Part shown: positions 35,445-44,073 of the stretch, one piece after another
How the letters are laid out: each line of letters begins with the position of its first letter
Numbering within the stretch: the first letter of the stretch is position 1
Assembly: GCA_003168265.1 (NCBI GenBank)
Contig: PMSV01000024.1
Coordinates: forward strand, 310,001-374,000
Origin: Chitinophagaceae bacterium
Lineage (GTDB): Bacteria > Bacteroidota > Bacteroidia > Chitinophagales > Chitinophagaceae
Length of the DNA stretch: 64,000 nucleotides
Direction of reading: 5' to 3'
The notes under the pieces: model-generated
The model's input: only the letters and a program-made list of their open reading frames with translations
What the model was told of the DNA's origin: nothing
Databases searched by the model: none
Position numbers and translations under genes: made by a program

Positions 35445-35997
35445 TCACGGGTGGCTGCCAGAGTACCCACCTCCTCCGCCGAAATTAATCGCGTGTTGGA
35501 AATTCCGGGTACTGACCGTTCCCCCGACATGCATCTGGCGCTGCTGCTCCAATCCTTTGTCGGCACCGGCATTTAAAGGAGACCAATTCCGACCTTTGCT
35601 CTCATTTCCCCTGCTCGCCGCGCCGGTAAATATTTCCCACCCTGTCCGAAAAGATTTTATTTCCTCCAAGCGAACGAAAGTCATTGGTCCCGCGAAGTCC
35701 ATTGTTGCCTGTAAAACCTCTGGCATTGTTCCTTTCACCGGGTATGTCGCCTTGCTTGCTACTGTATACTTTGTTATTAAAGCGCACATGCATATGAGCA
35801 TCCCATTGATGGTCGTACTGTGCAGTTCTTGATTTCAAGGTGTTTCCGGAGAAGGACTCCCCCTGGGGCTGATAGGTGTTGATGACTGTGCCATCTGCAG
35901 CGGTAATGGATTCCGGCCATTCAGCCTGGGCATGGCAGAGGGGTACATTTAAAAAAATGGAAACCGAAAAGATGAGTTTAAACAAATATGATTTCAC
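35445..35997 (-). pseudogene. Decayed secreted-protein gene (carbohydrate-binding family V/XII type), deleted and frameshifted
   Basis: The 5' part encodes a signal peptide (FKLIFSVSIFLNVPLCHAQA) and then WPESITAADGTVINTYQPQG followed by ESFSGNTLKSR, the N-terminus of a large Bacteroidota secreted protein of several hundred residues. After about 55 residues it jumps to sequence like the Asn/Arg-rich C-terminus of the same family (NKIFSDRVGNIYRR). The frame then ends at a stop, but the next frame continues (GNESKGRNWSPLN) through a Gln/Arg/Gly-rich tail to 35445. One extra base in the GGGGAAA run near 35607-35613 explains the shift. The family link is from memory. Confidence 0.6.
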
Positions 35998-36007
35998 AAT
36001 GAAAGTT

Positions 36008-36688
36008 TTATGGATAAGCCGAACTATTTTTTATTGAACTCCTGGTAATATTCACATAAATTTCAGCATTGCTCCATTGTGCCCTGCTGATATCTCCGAC
36101 CGGCACAAGTACTTGTCTCTGACGAAACATCTTGTGCATTTCAACAACCAAATACTGCAATTTCCATGCGTCATCGGTAACGATAAAGTCTTTCGCATGT
36201 CCGATCTCTCCATCTGTTGCGTGAACGCGATATCCTGTCAAGTGAAGAATGCTTTGCAAATGCAGATCAGCAGTTGGTTGATTATCTTTTTTAAAGACCT
36301 TTTTAATTATCTGTCGATCAGAGACAATTGAAGTATTAGCCACGCCGCTTTTACACGCTACTTTTCCCCAATAATCCAATCCTGGATAATATTCAGCCAG
36401 TTGAATTTCCTGCTGGCGATAGACCGGTTTGTCCATATTGATATCGGGGCTATTGCGTATTTGTTCCTTTGTGAGACTTACAATGAATGATGCGGGCTTT
36501 CCGGTCTTATTTACCAGAGAAAGTGGTGAAATGAGAACTTTCCGGCCAGATAACCAATCCCCGGTTTTTAAAATCAGATATCGTATGATCCAGGTTTGAT
36601 CATCGAAATAGAAGTCTTGTACGACTCCAATCTCTGCATCCGCCGCTGTCATGCTTAAGCCTATTAAACTGCTGATATATAGCTGCAT
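36008..36688 (-). CDS. Protein with two PRC-barrel domains
   Basis: From the ATG at 36688 the protein has 226 residues and two PRC-barrel domains. The first is residues 1-80 (SLIGLSMTAADAEIGVVQDF, FDDQTWIIRYLIL, GRKVLISPLSLV). The second is about residues 137-210 (TGYRVHATDGEIGHAKDFIV, DDAWKLQYLVVE, RQVLVPVGDIS). Such proteins are common near stress and desiccation genes; the role is unknown. The start is backed by a strong Shine-Dalgarno sequence (GGAGG, 4 nt before ATG), which is rare in Bacteroidota. It lies 34 bp downstream of the RND adaptor gene. Confidence 0.85.
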   Translation of the reverse strand: MQLYISSLIGLSMTAADAEIGVVQDFYFDDQTWIIRYLILKTGDWLSGRKVLISPLSLVNKTGKPASFIVSLTKEQIRNSPDINMDKPVYRQQEIQLAEYYPGLDYWGKVACKSGVANTSIVSDRQIIKKVFKKDNQPTADLHLQSILHLTGYRVHATDGEIGHAKDFIVTDDAWKLQYLVVEMHKMFRQRQVLVPVGDISRAQWSNAEIYVNITRSSIKNSSAYP

Positions 36689-36702
36689 AAAACCTCCTTT
36701 TT
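36689..36702 (-). promoter_or_regulatory. Shine-Dalgarno sequence of the PRC-barrel gene
   Basis: Minus strand reads AAAAGGAGGTTTT directly before ATG. This GGAGG decides the start at 36688 and stands out in a genome whose other genes lack such sites. Confidence 0.6.
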
Positions 36703-36722
36703 TGTATAGCCTTTTAATAGGC

Positions 36723-37802
36723 CTAACGTATAATATTGATTCCTTCTTTGATTTCATCGTTGCCAACCGCGATTACTGTATCACCCGGATTCAGATTCCC
36801 AAAAACTTCTATCAGGGAAGTCGATTGATTCCCGGTTGATACATCCACTCTTTTTGTCAGCCCATTCTTCACTACTATCACATATTTCCTTTCCGTAGAG
36901 GTCACAACTGCAGCAAGGGGGACCGCAAATGCATTGGGGTTGCCTTTGGACTCGAAGACAATGTGGGCATACATCCCGGGTTCCAGCAATTCATTCGGGT
37001 TGGGTATATCCAACTCGATCCTTTCGGAACGGTATTTTGTTGAGATATTCATGGATTTCCGGGCGATAGGTCCCGTCATTTTTTTTCCTGGAAAAGCACT
37101 AAGATAAAAGGACAGTGTATCATTTTGCCGGAGGTCGGCGGCGATATTTTCCGGGATGTCGACCTGGAGGCGAAGGTGGTCCACCTCTTTGAGCTCCAAC
37201 ATAGGGGCGGCGTCTTTGCTTTCTGCACTAACCAAGGCGCCGGGATGAACGTTGCGAACAGTGATAATGCCCGTAAAGGGAGCGGTTACCCTTAAATAGG
37301 AGGACATTGTCAACTGCATTTTCCAATAGGACATTGCTGCGTTGGATAGTGCGCTATCTGCTTCAGCCTTTGCCCCGGCCGCATCCAGTTGCATGGGGGA
37401 TACGGCGCCGCGGGTTGCAGCAGCCTCTTTCAAACGCTCATAATCTTCTTTGGCGATGGTAAAATCAGCTTTGGCACGAGCATAATTTTCTTTTGCCTGT
37501 GAACTGGCCTGATCCAGCTCAGGGGCTACAATGACCATCAATAACTGTCCTTGCCGTACATGGGAGCCGATATCGACCAACATTGTTTGGACATATCCGT
37601 TTTCTTTTGGGAAGATATTCACCTGCTGGTATGCGACTAATTGACCAGGCAATTGTTCGATCTCGTCTACACCAGTCTCTTGTATTATTGCTAGAGGATA
37701 ATGCGGGACATAATTGACGACAGGCTTTGGATCAGCTTCTTTAGAATGCATGCAGGCATTGAGCAATAGGACAACAGCAAGCAAAAGAGTTAATCGATTC
37801 AT
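36723..37802 (-). CDS. RND efflux periplasmic adaptor (membrane fusion) lipoprotein
   Basis: The membrane-fusion protein of a tripartite RND pump, 359 residues. A signal peptide with lipobox LLNAC (Cys17) anchors it in the membrane. IFPKENGYVQTMLVDIGSHV then RQGQLLMVIVAPELD form the first lipoyl half, followed by a helical hairpin (SSQAKENYARAKADFTIAKE), VTAPFTGIITVRNVHPGALV as the second lipoyl half, and beta-barrel and membrane-proximal domains. It is the third gene of the operon TolC-permease-adaptor, an uncommon order. Confidence 0.9.
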   Translation of the reverse strand: MNRLTLLLAVVLLLNACMHSKEADPKPVVNYVPHYPLAIIQETGVDEIEQLPGQLVAYQQVNIFPKENGYVQTMLVDIGSHVRQGQLLMVIVAPELDQASSQAKENYARAKADFTIAKEDYERLKEAAATRGAVSPMQLDAAGAKAEADSALSNAAMSYWKMQLTMSSYLRVTAPFTGIITVRNVHPGALVSAESKDAAPMLELKEVDHLRLQVDIPENIAADLRQNDTLSFYLSAFPGKKMTGPIARKSMNISTKYRSERIELDIPNPNELLEPGMYAHIVFESKGNPNAFAVPLAAVVTSTERKYVIVVKNGLTKRVDVSTGNQSTSLIEVFGNLNPGDTVIAVGNDEIKEGINIIR

Positions 37803-37806
37803 GAAT

Positions 37807-40800
37807 TTAGTTTTCTTTAGTATTATTTTGCTCAGTTACATCATCTTCAGGCAATAACGAAAGCGTTTTAAATTCTTTTTTCTGTTGGACCCAACCATAT
37901 ACAAGAGGAACCATGAGCAAGGCGGAAACCGTTGAAGCCGCCAGACCTCCTATGACGGCACGTCCCAGGGGTGCTGTCTGATCTCCGGATTCACCCAGCC
38001 CACTAGCCATGGGGATCATCCCCACAATCATGGCTGCACTGGTCATTAAGATAGGCCTTAATCGAAGACCGGCGCTCACAATGGCTGCTTTGAAAGGGTC
38101 CTTAAAATCAAGTCTCAGTTTTTCCGCATTGGTAACGATCAACAACGCATTGGCTACGGATACGCCTATGGACATAATAATACCCATGTAGGATTGGAGG
38201 TTCAGCGTAGCTCCGGTAGCCAGCAACATCAGCAGGGAGCCCAGCAAAACAGCAGGCACCGTGGCTAACACGCAAATGGCTGTTCCAAAAGATTGGTAAT
38301 TGGCTGCCAGCAAGATGAAAATTACCACAACGGCCGCCATCAGTCCGGTTTGCAGAGAATTAAGGGTTTCTGTCAGCAAGGACGACATGCCTTTGATTTC
38401 GGGCACCAAACCCATAGGTGGGGTTCCAAGGGAGCTTAATGCAGCCCGAACGGCGGTAGTGGCAGAGCCAAGGTCCTTTTTATATGTGTTAGCACTGACC
38501 GTCACGAAGCGACGGGGGCCGCTGCGATCATATTCCCCGGGCAGCGTATCCAAGCTTATCGATGCCACGTCTTCGAGCACCGGCCGCATTTGTCCCTGTA
38601 TAAGCGGAGATGCTTTCAAATCCTCCACCGAAGTCATCATATATTCTGGCACTTCCACCTGGGTTTGATAAGTATATGCGTCTTTGTGATCAAGCCAGAG
38701 GTTCTTGTTGGTAAACCGGCTGGATGAAGTGACATCTGTAATGCTCCTTGATACGTCGTCGATCGTGAGTCCCATTACAGAGAGGCGTTCCCTGTCCACA
38801 TTAATGTTAACGACGGGATATTTCAGGGGTTGCGCAATCTGGACATCCCTCAGGATAGACATCCTTTTAAGCGTATCTACCAGTCTGTCTGCATATTCTT
38901 CGATATCGGACATATTCTTCCCGGCAACCTGCACTTCGATAGGCGTGGAGGCGCCCTGGGACATGATTTTTGCAGTTAATTCGATTGGTTCGAAAGACAT
39001 GTGCAACTCCGGGAAGCGTTTCTGGATATTGAGCCGAAGTTTTTCTTTAAGGTCTTCGATATTCCCTTTATATTTCTTATCCAGCTCCACCTGGATAACA
39101 GCTTCCTGTGTGCCGCTATTGAAGATATAGAGGTTACTGGTGCCGAAGCTGCTGGGTACCAGCCCTACATAGGCGGAAGTAATGCCAATATGATGGTCAA
39201 CCGTGGAATCCAGGATGGCAAGTACGCCCTTCGTGGCTGCCTCTGTTACTGTAAGGCGTGTCCCGTCCGGTTCCCGGATACGTAACTGCAACTGGCCGAC
39301 ATTACTGACTGGTAGCAAGTCTTTCCCGATGATGGCAAAGCAGGTGCCCGCTCCGGCAAAGGCGATCAGCAGATAGATCAGAACCACCGCTTTTCTTTTG
39401 GGCATCCATTTTTCGAGCCGGCTTGCAAGGGTTCGTTTAATACGCTGAAAGTATCCCTCTTTTTCTTTTTGCCCGGCATTCACATGGGTAGATTGATATT
39501 TATCAGTCTTTAACAACTTATTGGATAGCACGGGTACCAGGGTCTGTGCCGCAACATAGGACACGATCATGGCAAATCCAATGGACAGGGACAACGGCAG
39601 GAACATCGCCTTGGGAACACCCTCCATAATAAAAGCTGGCGCAAACACGGCAAGGATACACAACAAAATCAGTAATTCCGGGAAAGCTACCTCCATACAG
39701 GCATCCAGGATGGAAAGTTTTTTGTCCTTCCCCATTTCCAGGTGTTGGTGGATGTTCTCGATAGTCACCGTCGCCTGGTCGACCAACACCCCGATAGCCA
39801 GGGAGAGACCGCTGAGCGTCATAATATTAATGGTCTGTCCGGCGACGTTCAGGAAAAAAACAGCACCCATTATGGAGACAGGTATGGTGATCACGACCAC
39901 CAAGCTGCTGCGCCAGTCCCTGAGGAAGAGCAGTACTGTCAACCCGGTGAGAATGGCCCCCAGTATTCCTTCTGTCATCAGGCTCGTGGCAGCATTGATA
40001 ACGAACACCGACTGATCGAATTCATATTCAACCTTTACGTCGGCGGGAAGCAGGCTTTTCATCTCCGGGATGCGAGCCTTTAGCAGGTCCACTACTGTAA
40101 GAGTAGATGCATCGGGGGTTTTTACGATGGGCATGTACACTGACCTTATACCATTCACCAGGGCATAGTCCACAGTAATATCCGCCCCATCTTCCACCTT
40201 GGCCACGTCACGGATAAAGACTGTTGTCGCACCCTCACTTTTGATAGGGATGTTTCCAAACTGCCGTATGCTATCTTCCAATGAATTGACACTCGTTACA
40301 TACATCATGTTGCCTACACGCAGGTTGCCCGAAGGCGTCATGGCATTGTTTTTGGTAATGGCAGCCACCACTTCGTCCGGAGACAGGTTATAGGCCAACA
40401 GCTTTTCCGGGTCTATGTTAATGATGACTGTCCGGGCATTGGATCCAAATGGCGGTGGGGCAGTGAGACCCGGTATAGTGGCGAACAATGGCCTGATCCT
40501 GGTCATGGCTAGGTCGAAGATGTCTGCCAGGTTTCTTGTTTTACTGCTGAAAACCAGTTCCCCCACTGGCAGGGAGGAGGCATCGAAACGGATAACCTGG
40601 GGAGGTAACGCCCCTGGGGGGAAAAAGGCCATGGTCCGGTTCACCTGGAGGGCCACTTCCGCGGAAGCCTCCGCCATATCCGTACTGGCATAAAAAGTAA
40701 GTTTGATCAGCGATAGCCCTTGGATGTTCTTACTTTCTATGTTTTTCATCCCGTTAACATACAAGAACTGATCCTGCATACGAGTGGAGAAAAACCCTTC

Positions 40801-40971
40801 CATCTGTTCAGCCGACATACCCCCATATTGTTCGATTACGTAAATGACAGGCAGGTTCAGTTTGGGGAATATGTCTATCGGGATAGACCGGAGAGCCATG
40901 ATAGAAAACAATACTAGCCCCCCAAATAACACCATTATCGTGAAAGGTCTTTTTAACGCTGCGCGTATCAT
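37807..40971 (-). CDS. RND efflux transporter permease
   Basis: An inner-membrane RND permease of 1054 residues with the usual twelve helices and two large periplasmic loops. The first helix is ALKRPFTIMVLFGGLVLFSI. In helix 4 the AcrB-type relay Asp-Asp reads LVDQATVTIENIH, and in helix 10 the segment that carries the relay Lys in AcrB reads IGVSVANALLIV, so only one of the three classic relay residues is kept. This fits a subgroup of RND pumps in Bacteroidota and Acidobacteria rather than decay, since the rest is intact. Substrate unknown. It lies 8 bp after the TolC gene. Confidence 0.93.
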   Translation of the reverse strand: MIRAALKRPFTIMVLFGGLVLFSIMALRSIPIDIFPKLNLPVIYVIEQYGGMSAEQMEGFFSTRMQDQFLYVNGMKNIESKNIQGLSLIKLTFYASTDMAEASAEVALQVNRTMAFFPPGALPPQVIRFDASSLPVGELVFSSKTRNLADIFDLAMTRIRPLFATIPGLTAPPPFGSNARTVIINIDPEKLLAYNLSPDEVVAAITKNNAMTPSGNLRVGNMMYVTSVNSLEDSIRQFGNIPIKSEGATTVFIRDVAKVEDGADITVDYALVNGIRSVYMPIVKTPDASTLTVVDLLKARIPEMKSLLPADVKVEYEFDQSVFVINAATSLMTEGILGAILTGLTVLLFLRDWRSSLVVVITIPVSIMGAVFFLNVAGQTINIMTLSGLSLAIGVLVDQATVTIENIHQHLEMGKDKKLSILDACMEVAFPELLILLCILAVFAPAFIMEGVPKAMFLPLSLSIGFAMIVSYVAAQTLVPVLSNKLLKTDKYQSTHVNAGQKEKEGYFQRIKRTLASRLEKWMPKRKAVVLIYLLIAFAGAGTCFAIIGKDLLPVSNVGQLQLRIREPDGTRLTVTEAATKGVLAILDSTVDHHIGITSAYVGLVPSSFGTSNLYIFNSGTQEAVIQVELDKKYKGNIEDLKEKLRLNIQKRFPELHMSFEPIELTAKIMSQGASTPIEVQVAGKNMSDIEEYADRLVDTLKRMSILRDVQIAQPLKYPVVNINVDRERLSVMGLTIDDVSRSITDVTSSSRFTNKNLWLDHKDAYTYQTQVEVPEYMMTSVEDLKASPLIQGQMRPVLEDVASISLDTLPGEYDRSGPRRFVTVSANTYKKDLGSATTAVRAALSSLGTPPMGLVPEIKGMSSLLTETLNSLQTGLMAAVVVIFILLAANYQSFGTAICVLATVPAVLLGSLLMLLATGATLNLQSYMGIIMSIGVSVANALLIVTNAEKLRLDFKDPFKAAIVSAGLRLRPILMTSAAMIVGMIPMASGLGESGDQTAPLGRAVIGGLAASTVSALLMVPLVYGWVQQKKEFKTLSLLPEDDVTEQNNTKEN

Positions 40972-40979
40972 CAGGACTA

Positions 40980-42377
40980 TTATTTAATGCGTTGAATGAA
41001 TTGATCAAGGTAGCCGGTGGCCGTCGCTTTATCCAGGTTGCCAAGGAACCAGTTGTTGAGCGTTTCCACATAAGATATCTGTGCGGTATAAAGGACATAG
41101 GAAGCCTCTGTCAGGTCCACAAGATTAATAAGTCCCGCTTTGTATTGGGCTACCTTCTGGTTATAGGCCTCCGAAGCGGCCTGCATCTGAATCGGGATCT
41201 CGCGGAGGTTATTTTCGGCTTCTTTTATGACCTCCCTGGCCTGGGCGGCGTCGGAATTCAATGTGAGCTTCTGCTGCTGTAAATCATAACCGCTAGCCTG
41301 CGTCTCAAATCGAGCCTGGGCAACCTTGTCCTTTCTGTGCACCGGGTCAAACAAATCATAAGCAAACGTAAGCCCCACCATATAATTGAACCGTTGAAAA
41401 TCAATCCCGGAAGCCAGGTCTTTATATTGTTCTGTGTAATCGATGCTCGATCCCCTTCCCCAAGCTCCGCTTGAAAGCACAATTTTCGGCAGGTAGCTTT
41501 TGCTGACCAGATTTTCGGCGGATTGGTAATACTGCTTTTGTTTCTGATAGTAGTCGATCAATGGGTTGTTGAGAGGATCGGTGATATTTCTTAACAAGGC
41601 CGGATCCGGGAGGATAAATGACCGGCCTGTCGTATCGACAGCGACCTGCTCGGCCGGTATGCCTGTCAGCCAGGACAATTGCTGGGTCAACTGCCCGAGC
41701 TTGCCCAATTGTTCATTATAGGCGACGCGCGCCTTTGATAACTCGGCTTTCGCAAAGGAAGAATCGACACCAGGGCGGATACCGCTTAAAGTAAGCGCAA
41801 TGATAACTGTATCGATCGTATTATAACGTAGGATATTCTGTAGTTCCACGCCCAGTTGGTACTCGGTCTTTAATAAATTGAAATAGAGTTTCCCGATCTG
41901 TGCTTTTATCAGATAAGTCTGTCTATTCAGATCAGCCTGTTGCACGCCCACTACGGATTGCGCATCCCGGACCGTCGCATTGCGTAATCCGAATGTGATG
42001 AGTTCATATTCACTGTATAGGATCGCAATATCCCCCGTAGCTGCCCGGTAATTATTGCTTCCGCTCACACTACTGCTGACGGAAGGAATTATGCCGAAGG
42101 ATTCATAGGCCCCAGGGAGGGAATTGGCGGAGGCAATGTTCAGTTCATCAATGGCGTTAAGCGTAGGCAGAAAAGTATGGCGTGCGTCAACTACGCCTGC
42201 TTTGGCGCTGTTTACAAAGGCCTTTCTCTGGAGGAGTATTGGTAGATGGCGGGTCGCTGCATCCACAAAATCCGATAGGGAATGATTTACGGTTTGGGCG
42301 AAGGAAGAGTATACCAATAAAAGCAACGACGTCAATATAATCAAAAGACCTGAAATCCTATTATTTAAATGGGCCAT
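40980..42377 (-). CDS. TolC-family outer membrane efflux protein
   Basis: A 465-residue outer-membrane channel with a signal peptide (ISGLLIILTSLLLLVYSSFA) and two TolC-type helical repeats. Typical features are NHSLSDFVDAATRHLPILLQ, KSYLPKIVLSSGAWGRGSSI, and the long helices with LNSDAAQAREVIKEAENNLR and YNQKVAQYKAGLINLVDLTE. It is the first gene of the efflux operon, so the outer-membrane component is translated first here. Confidence 0.9.
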   Translation of the reverse strand: MAHLNNRISGLLIILTSLLLLVYSSFAQTVNHSLSDFVDAATRHLPILLQRKAFVNSAKAGVVDARHTFLPTLNAIDELNIASANSLPGAYESFGIIPSVSSSVSGSNNYRAATGDIAILYSEYELITFGLRNATVRDAQSVVGVQQADLNRQTYLIKAQIGKLYFNLLKTEYQLGVELQNILRYNTIDTVIIALTLSGIRPGVDSSFAKAELSKARVAYNEQLGKLGQLTQQLSWLTGIPAEQVAVDTTGRSFILPDPALLRNITDPLNNPLIDYYQKQKQYYQSAENLVSKSYLPKIVLSSGAWGRGSSIDYTEQYKDLASGIDFQRFNYMVGLTFAYDLFDPVHRKDKVAQARFETQASGYDLQQQKLTLNSDAAQAREVIKEAENNLREIPIQMQAASEAYNQKVAQYKAGLINLVDLTEASYVLYTAQISYVETLNNWFLGNLDKATATGYLDQFIQRIK

Positions 42378-42414
42378 ATTAACCGTATTGCCAGATAAAA
42401 TGCAAATTTTTCTA

Positions 42415-43152
42415 TTACATCTTATGTGTGGGAAATTTCAGGTGAAGGGATTCAAGGTGCCTGGTTAAAACCTTAGCGACCGCGTAATTGCGATACCATC
42501 GCTTGTCCGCCGGTATGATGTGCCATTTCGGGCAGTTGCAGGTGTTGACAATCATATTGTATACTTCCATGTAATCCTCCCACTGATGTGCTACCGCGGT
42601 ATCGTTTTTTGTATATTTCCATCGTTTGTGCGGTTGGGTCAATCGTTCCTTTATGCGTATCTTCTGTTCTTCGCTGGAAACGTGCAAAAAGAATTTAAGC
42701 ACATGCGTTCCGCTTGCTTCCAGATGTTCTTCTATGCGGTTGATTAACTCGCAACGATGATGCAGCTGATCTTTTGAAAGTTCCTTTTTGATAGAAGGAA
42801 CAATAATATCTTCATAATGAGAGCGGTTGAATACTTCAATCGTCCCTTTGGCGGGGAAATGTGGATATATACGCCATAGAAAATCGTGTTTCAACTCTTC
42901 CGGCGTCGGCTGCTTAAAGGAGTTGACATGTACTCCCATTGGATTCATGCAGGACATTACATGTCGGATGGAACCGTCTTTTCCTGCTGTATCAAGTGCC
43001 TGGAAAACGACGACCATTGAAAAACGGCTATCAGCGTAAAAGACATTTTGCAATTCAAAGAGTTTATTATGAAATGTCTTCATTTCCTTATTGCATTCTT
43101 CTTTTGAGAATTCATCTTTCGGTATCGTCGCAATATCTCTAAGTTCTATCAT
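42415..43152 (-). CDS. Polyphosphate kinase 2 family protein
   Basis: A single-domain PPK2 of 245 residues, which transfers phosphate between polyphosphate and nucleotides. The Walker A motif is FQALDTAGKDGSIRHV (Lys58), the Walker B-like segment is VFNRSHYED, and the lid has the Arg/Lys-rich RIKERLTQPHKRWKYTKND. AHQWEDYMEVYNMIVNTCN and WHIIPADKRWYRNYAVAKVL are conserved family segments. The ALDTAGKDG variant fits class III enzymes able to use AMP and ADP, which is an inference. It is outside the main phosphate cluster but in the same half of the window. Confidence 0.9.
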   Translation of the reverse strand: MIELRDIATIPKDEFSKEECNKEMKTFHNKLFELQNVFYADSRFSMVVVFQALDTAGKDGSIRHVMSCMNPMGVHVNSFKQPTPEELKHDFLWRIYPHFPAKGTIEVFNRSHYEDIIVPSIKKELSKDQLHHRCELINRIEEHLEASGTHVLKFFLHVSSEEQKIRIKERLTQPHKRWKYTKNDTAVAHQWEDYMEVYNMIVNTCNCPKWHIIPADKRWYRNYAVAKVLTRHLESLHLKFPTHKM

Positions 43153-43593
43153 GGGTAATAATCTCTTTGCTTACTTTCATAGGCAGTTTTTATCCCAAAG
43201 ATCGACAGAAGTCCATCCGTATCTGTTATATTATTTACAAATTCGTTGTAAAATTCACACATTACCAGATTTATTAGTGATCCCAAAAATGTCCTGAGAA
43301 AATTTCAAAAGTCATCATTAAAAGCCGATCGATGCTCGAAGGAAAATGATCGTCGACCAATGCGGGATTATTTAAGGGCAGAATTTTACCGATCTCTTCA
43401 AAAGATTGAATAATTCAACTAATGGAGATATGGGTATTTTAAAGCTGATGCATTCAATGCCATTAGAATACCAATTTAATTTTTCGCAAAGACAGGATTT
43501 TATCTCCGCCAAAATGGTAAAATTGATTCTGAGAAACAAGGTACCTTTATTAGAGATTATTGAATTAAATTCTATATTCATAAAATAATTACG
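43153..43593. other. AT-rich stretch with a possible small or remnant reading frame
   Basis: No confident gene was found. A plus-strand frame open from about 43371 to 43588 reads GILKLMHSMPLEYQFNFSQ and ends 5 bp before the DUF202 start. It begins without a clear start codon (TTG at 43406 or ATG at 43430), and an overlapping frame from ATG 43360 has only 17 codons. It could be a short gene, a leader, or the end of a broken gene. The AT content is visibly higher than in the neighbouring efflux genes. Confidence 0.4.
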
Positions 43594-43971
43594 ATGGATG
43601 ATGGTAAGATGAAGAATATTAGCGATCGGCTTGCTAATGAAAGGACTTTTCTTGCCTGGATAAGAACCTGCATTGGCATTATGGCATTTGGATTTGTGGT
43701 TGTTAAATTTTCATTATTTGTCAAGCAACTTGGTTTGCTCCTGGGAAAACGGCCCGAAATACAGCAGAAAGGATATTCATCTGTAATGGGCATTGCTTTG
43801 GTTGCATTCGGTACAATAATTTCACTTTTAGCATATATACGTTACAAGAAGACAGAAAAAGAAATTTTAATAGATTCCTATGAAGGTTCTTCATTACTTA
43901 TATCATTTCTCGCAGGGTTTATTTTTTTAATCAGCATGCTGTTGCTTGCTTACTTACTCAAGAGCACATGA
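43594..43971 (+). CDS. DUF202 (YidH-like) membrane protein
   Basis: A 125-residue inner-membrane protein with three membrane segments (about 26-46, 68-86 and 100-120). The N-terminus has the conserved DUF202 motif LANERTFLAWIRTCIGIMAF. The function of the family is unknown. In eukaryotes and bacteria it is found alone or fused to SPX/VTC polyphosphate proteins, an interesting coincidence given the PPK2 gene next door, but no direct link is shown here. Confidence 0.9.
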   Translation: MDDGKMKNISDRLANERTFLAWIRTCIGIMAFGFVVVKFSLFVKQLGLLLGKRPEIQQKGYSSVMGIALVAFGTIISLLAYIRYKKTEKEILIDSYEGSSLLISFLAGFIFLISMLLLAYLLKST

Positions 43972-44073
43972 AATTGCCAATGATATTGAAGATTCCGTCT
44001 CAATGTAACAGTTGATTGCAAGTTGGTGCGCTCCGTGTATAAATGTAAAGATAAATTGAACAATTCTGACCGA

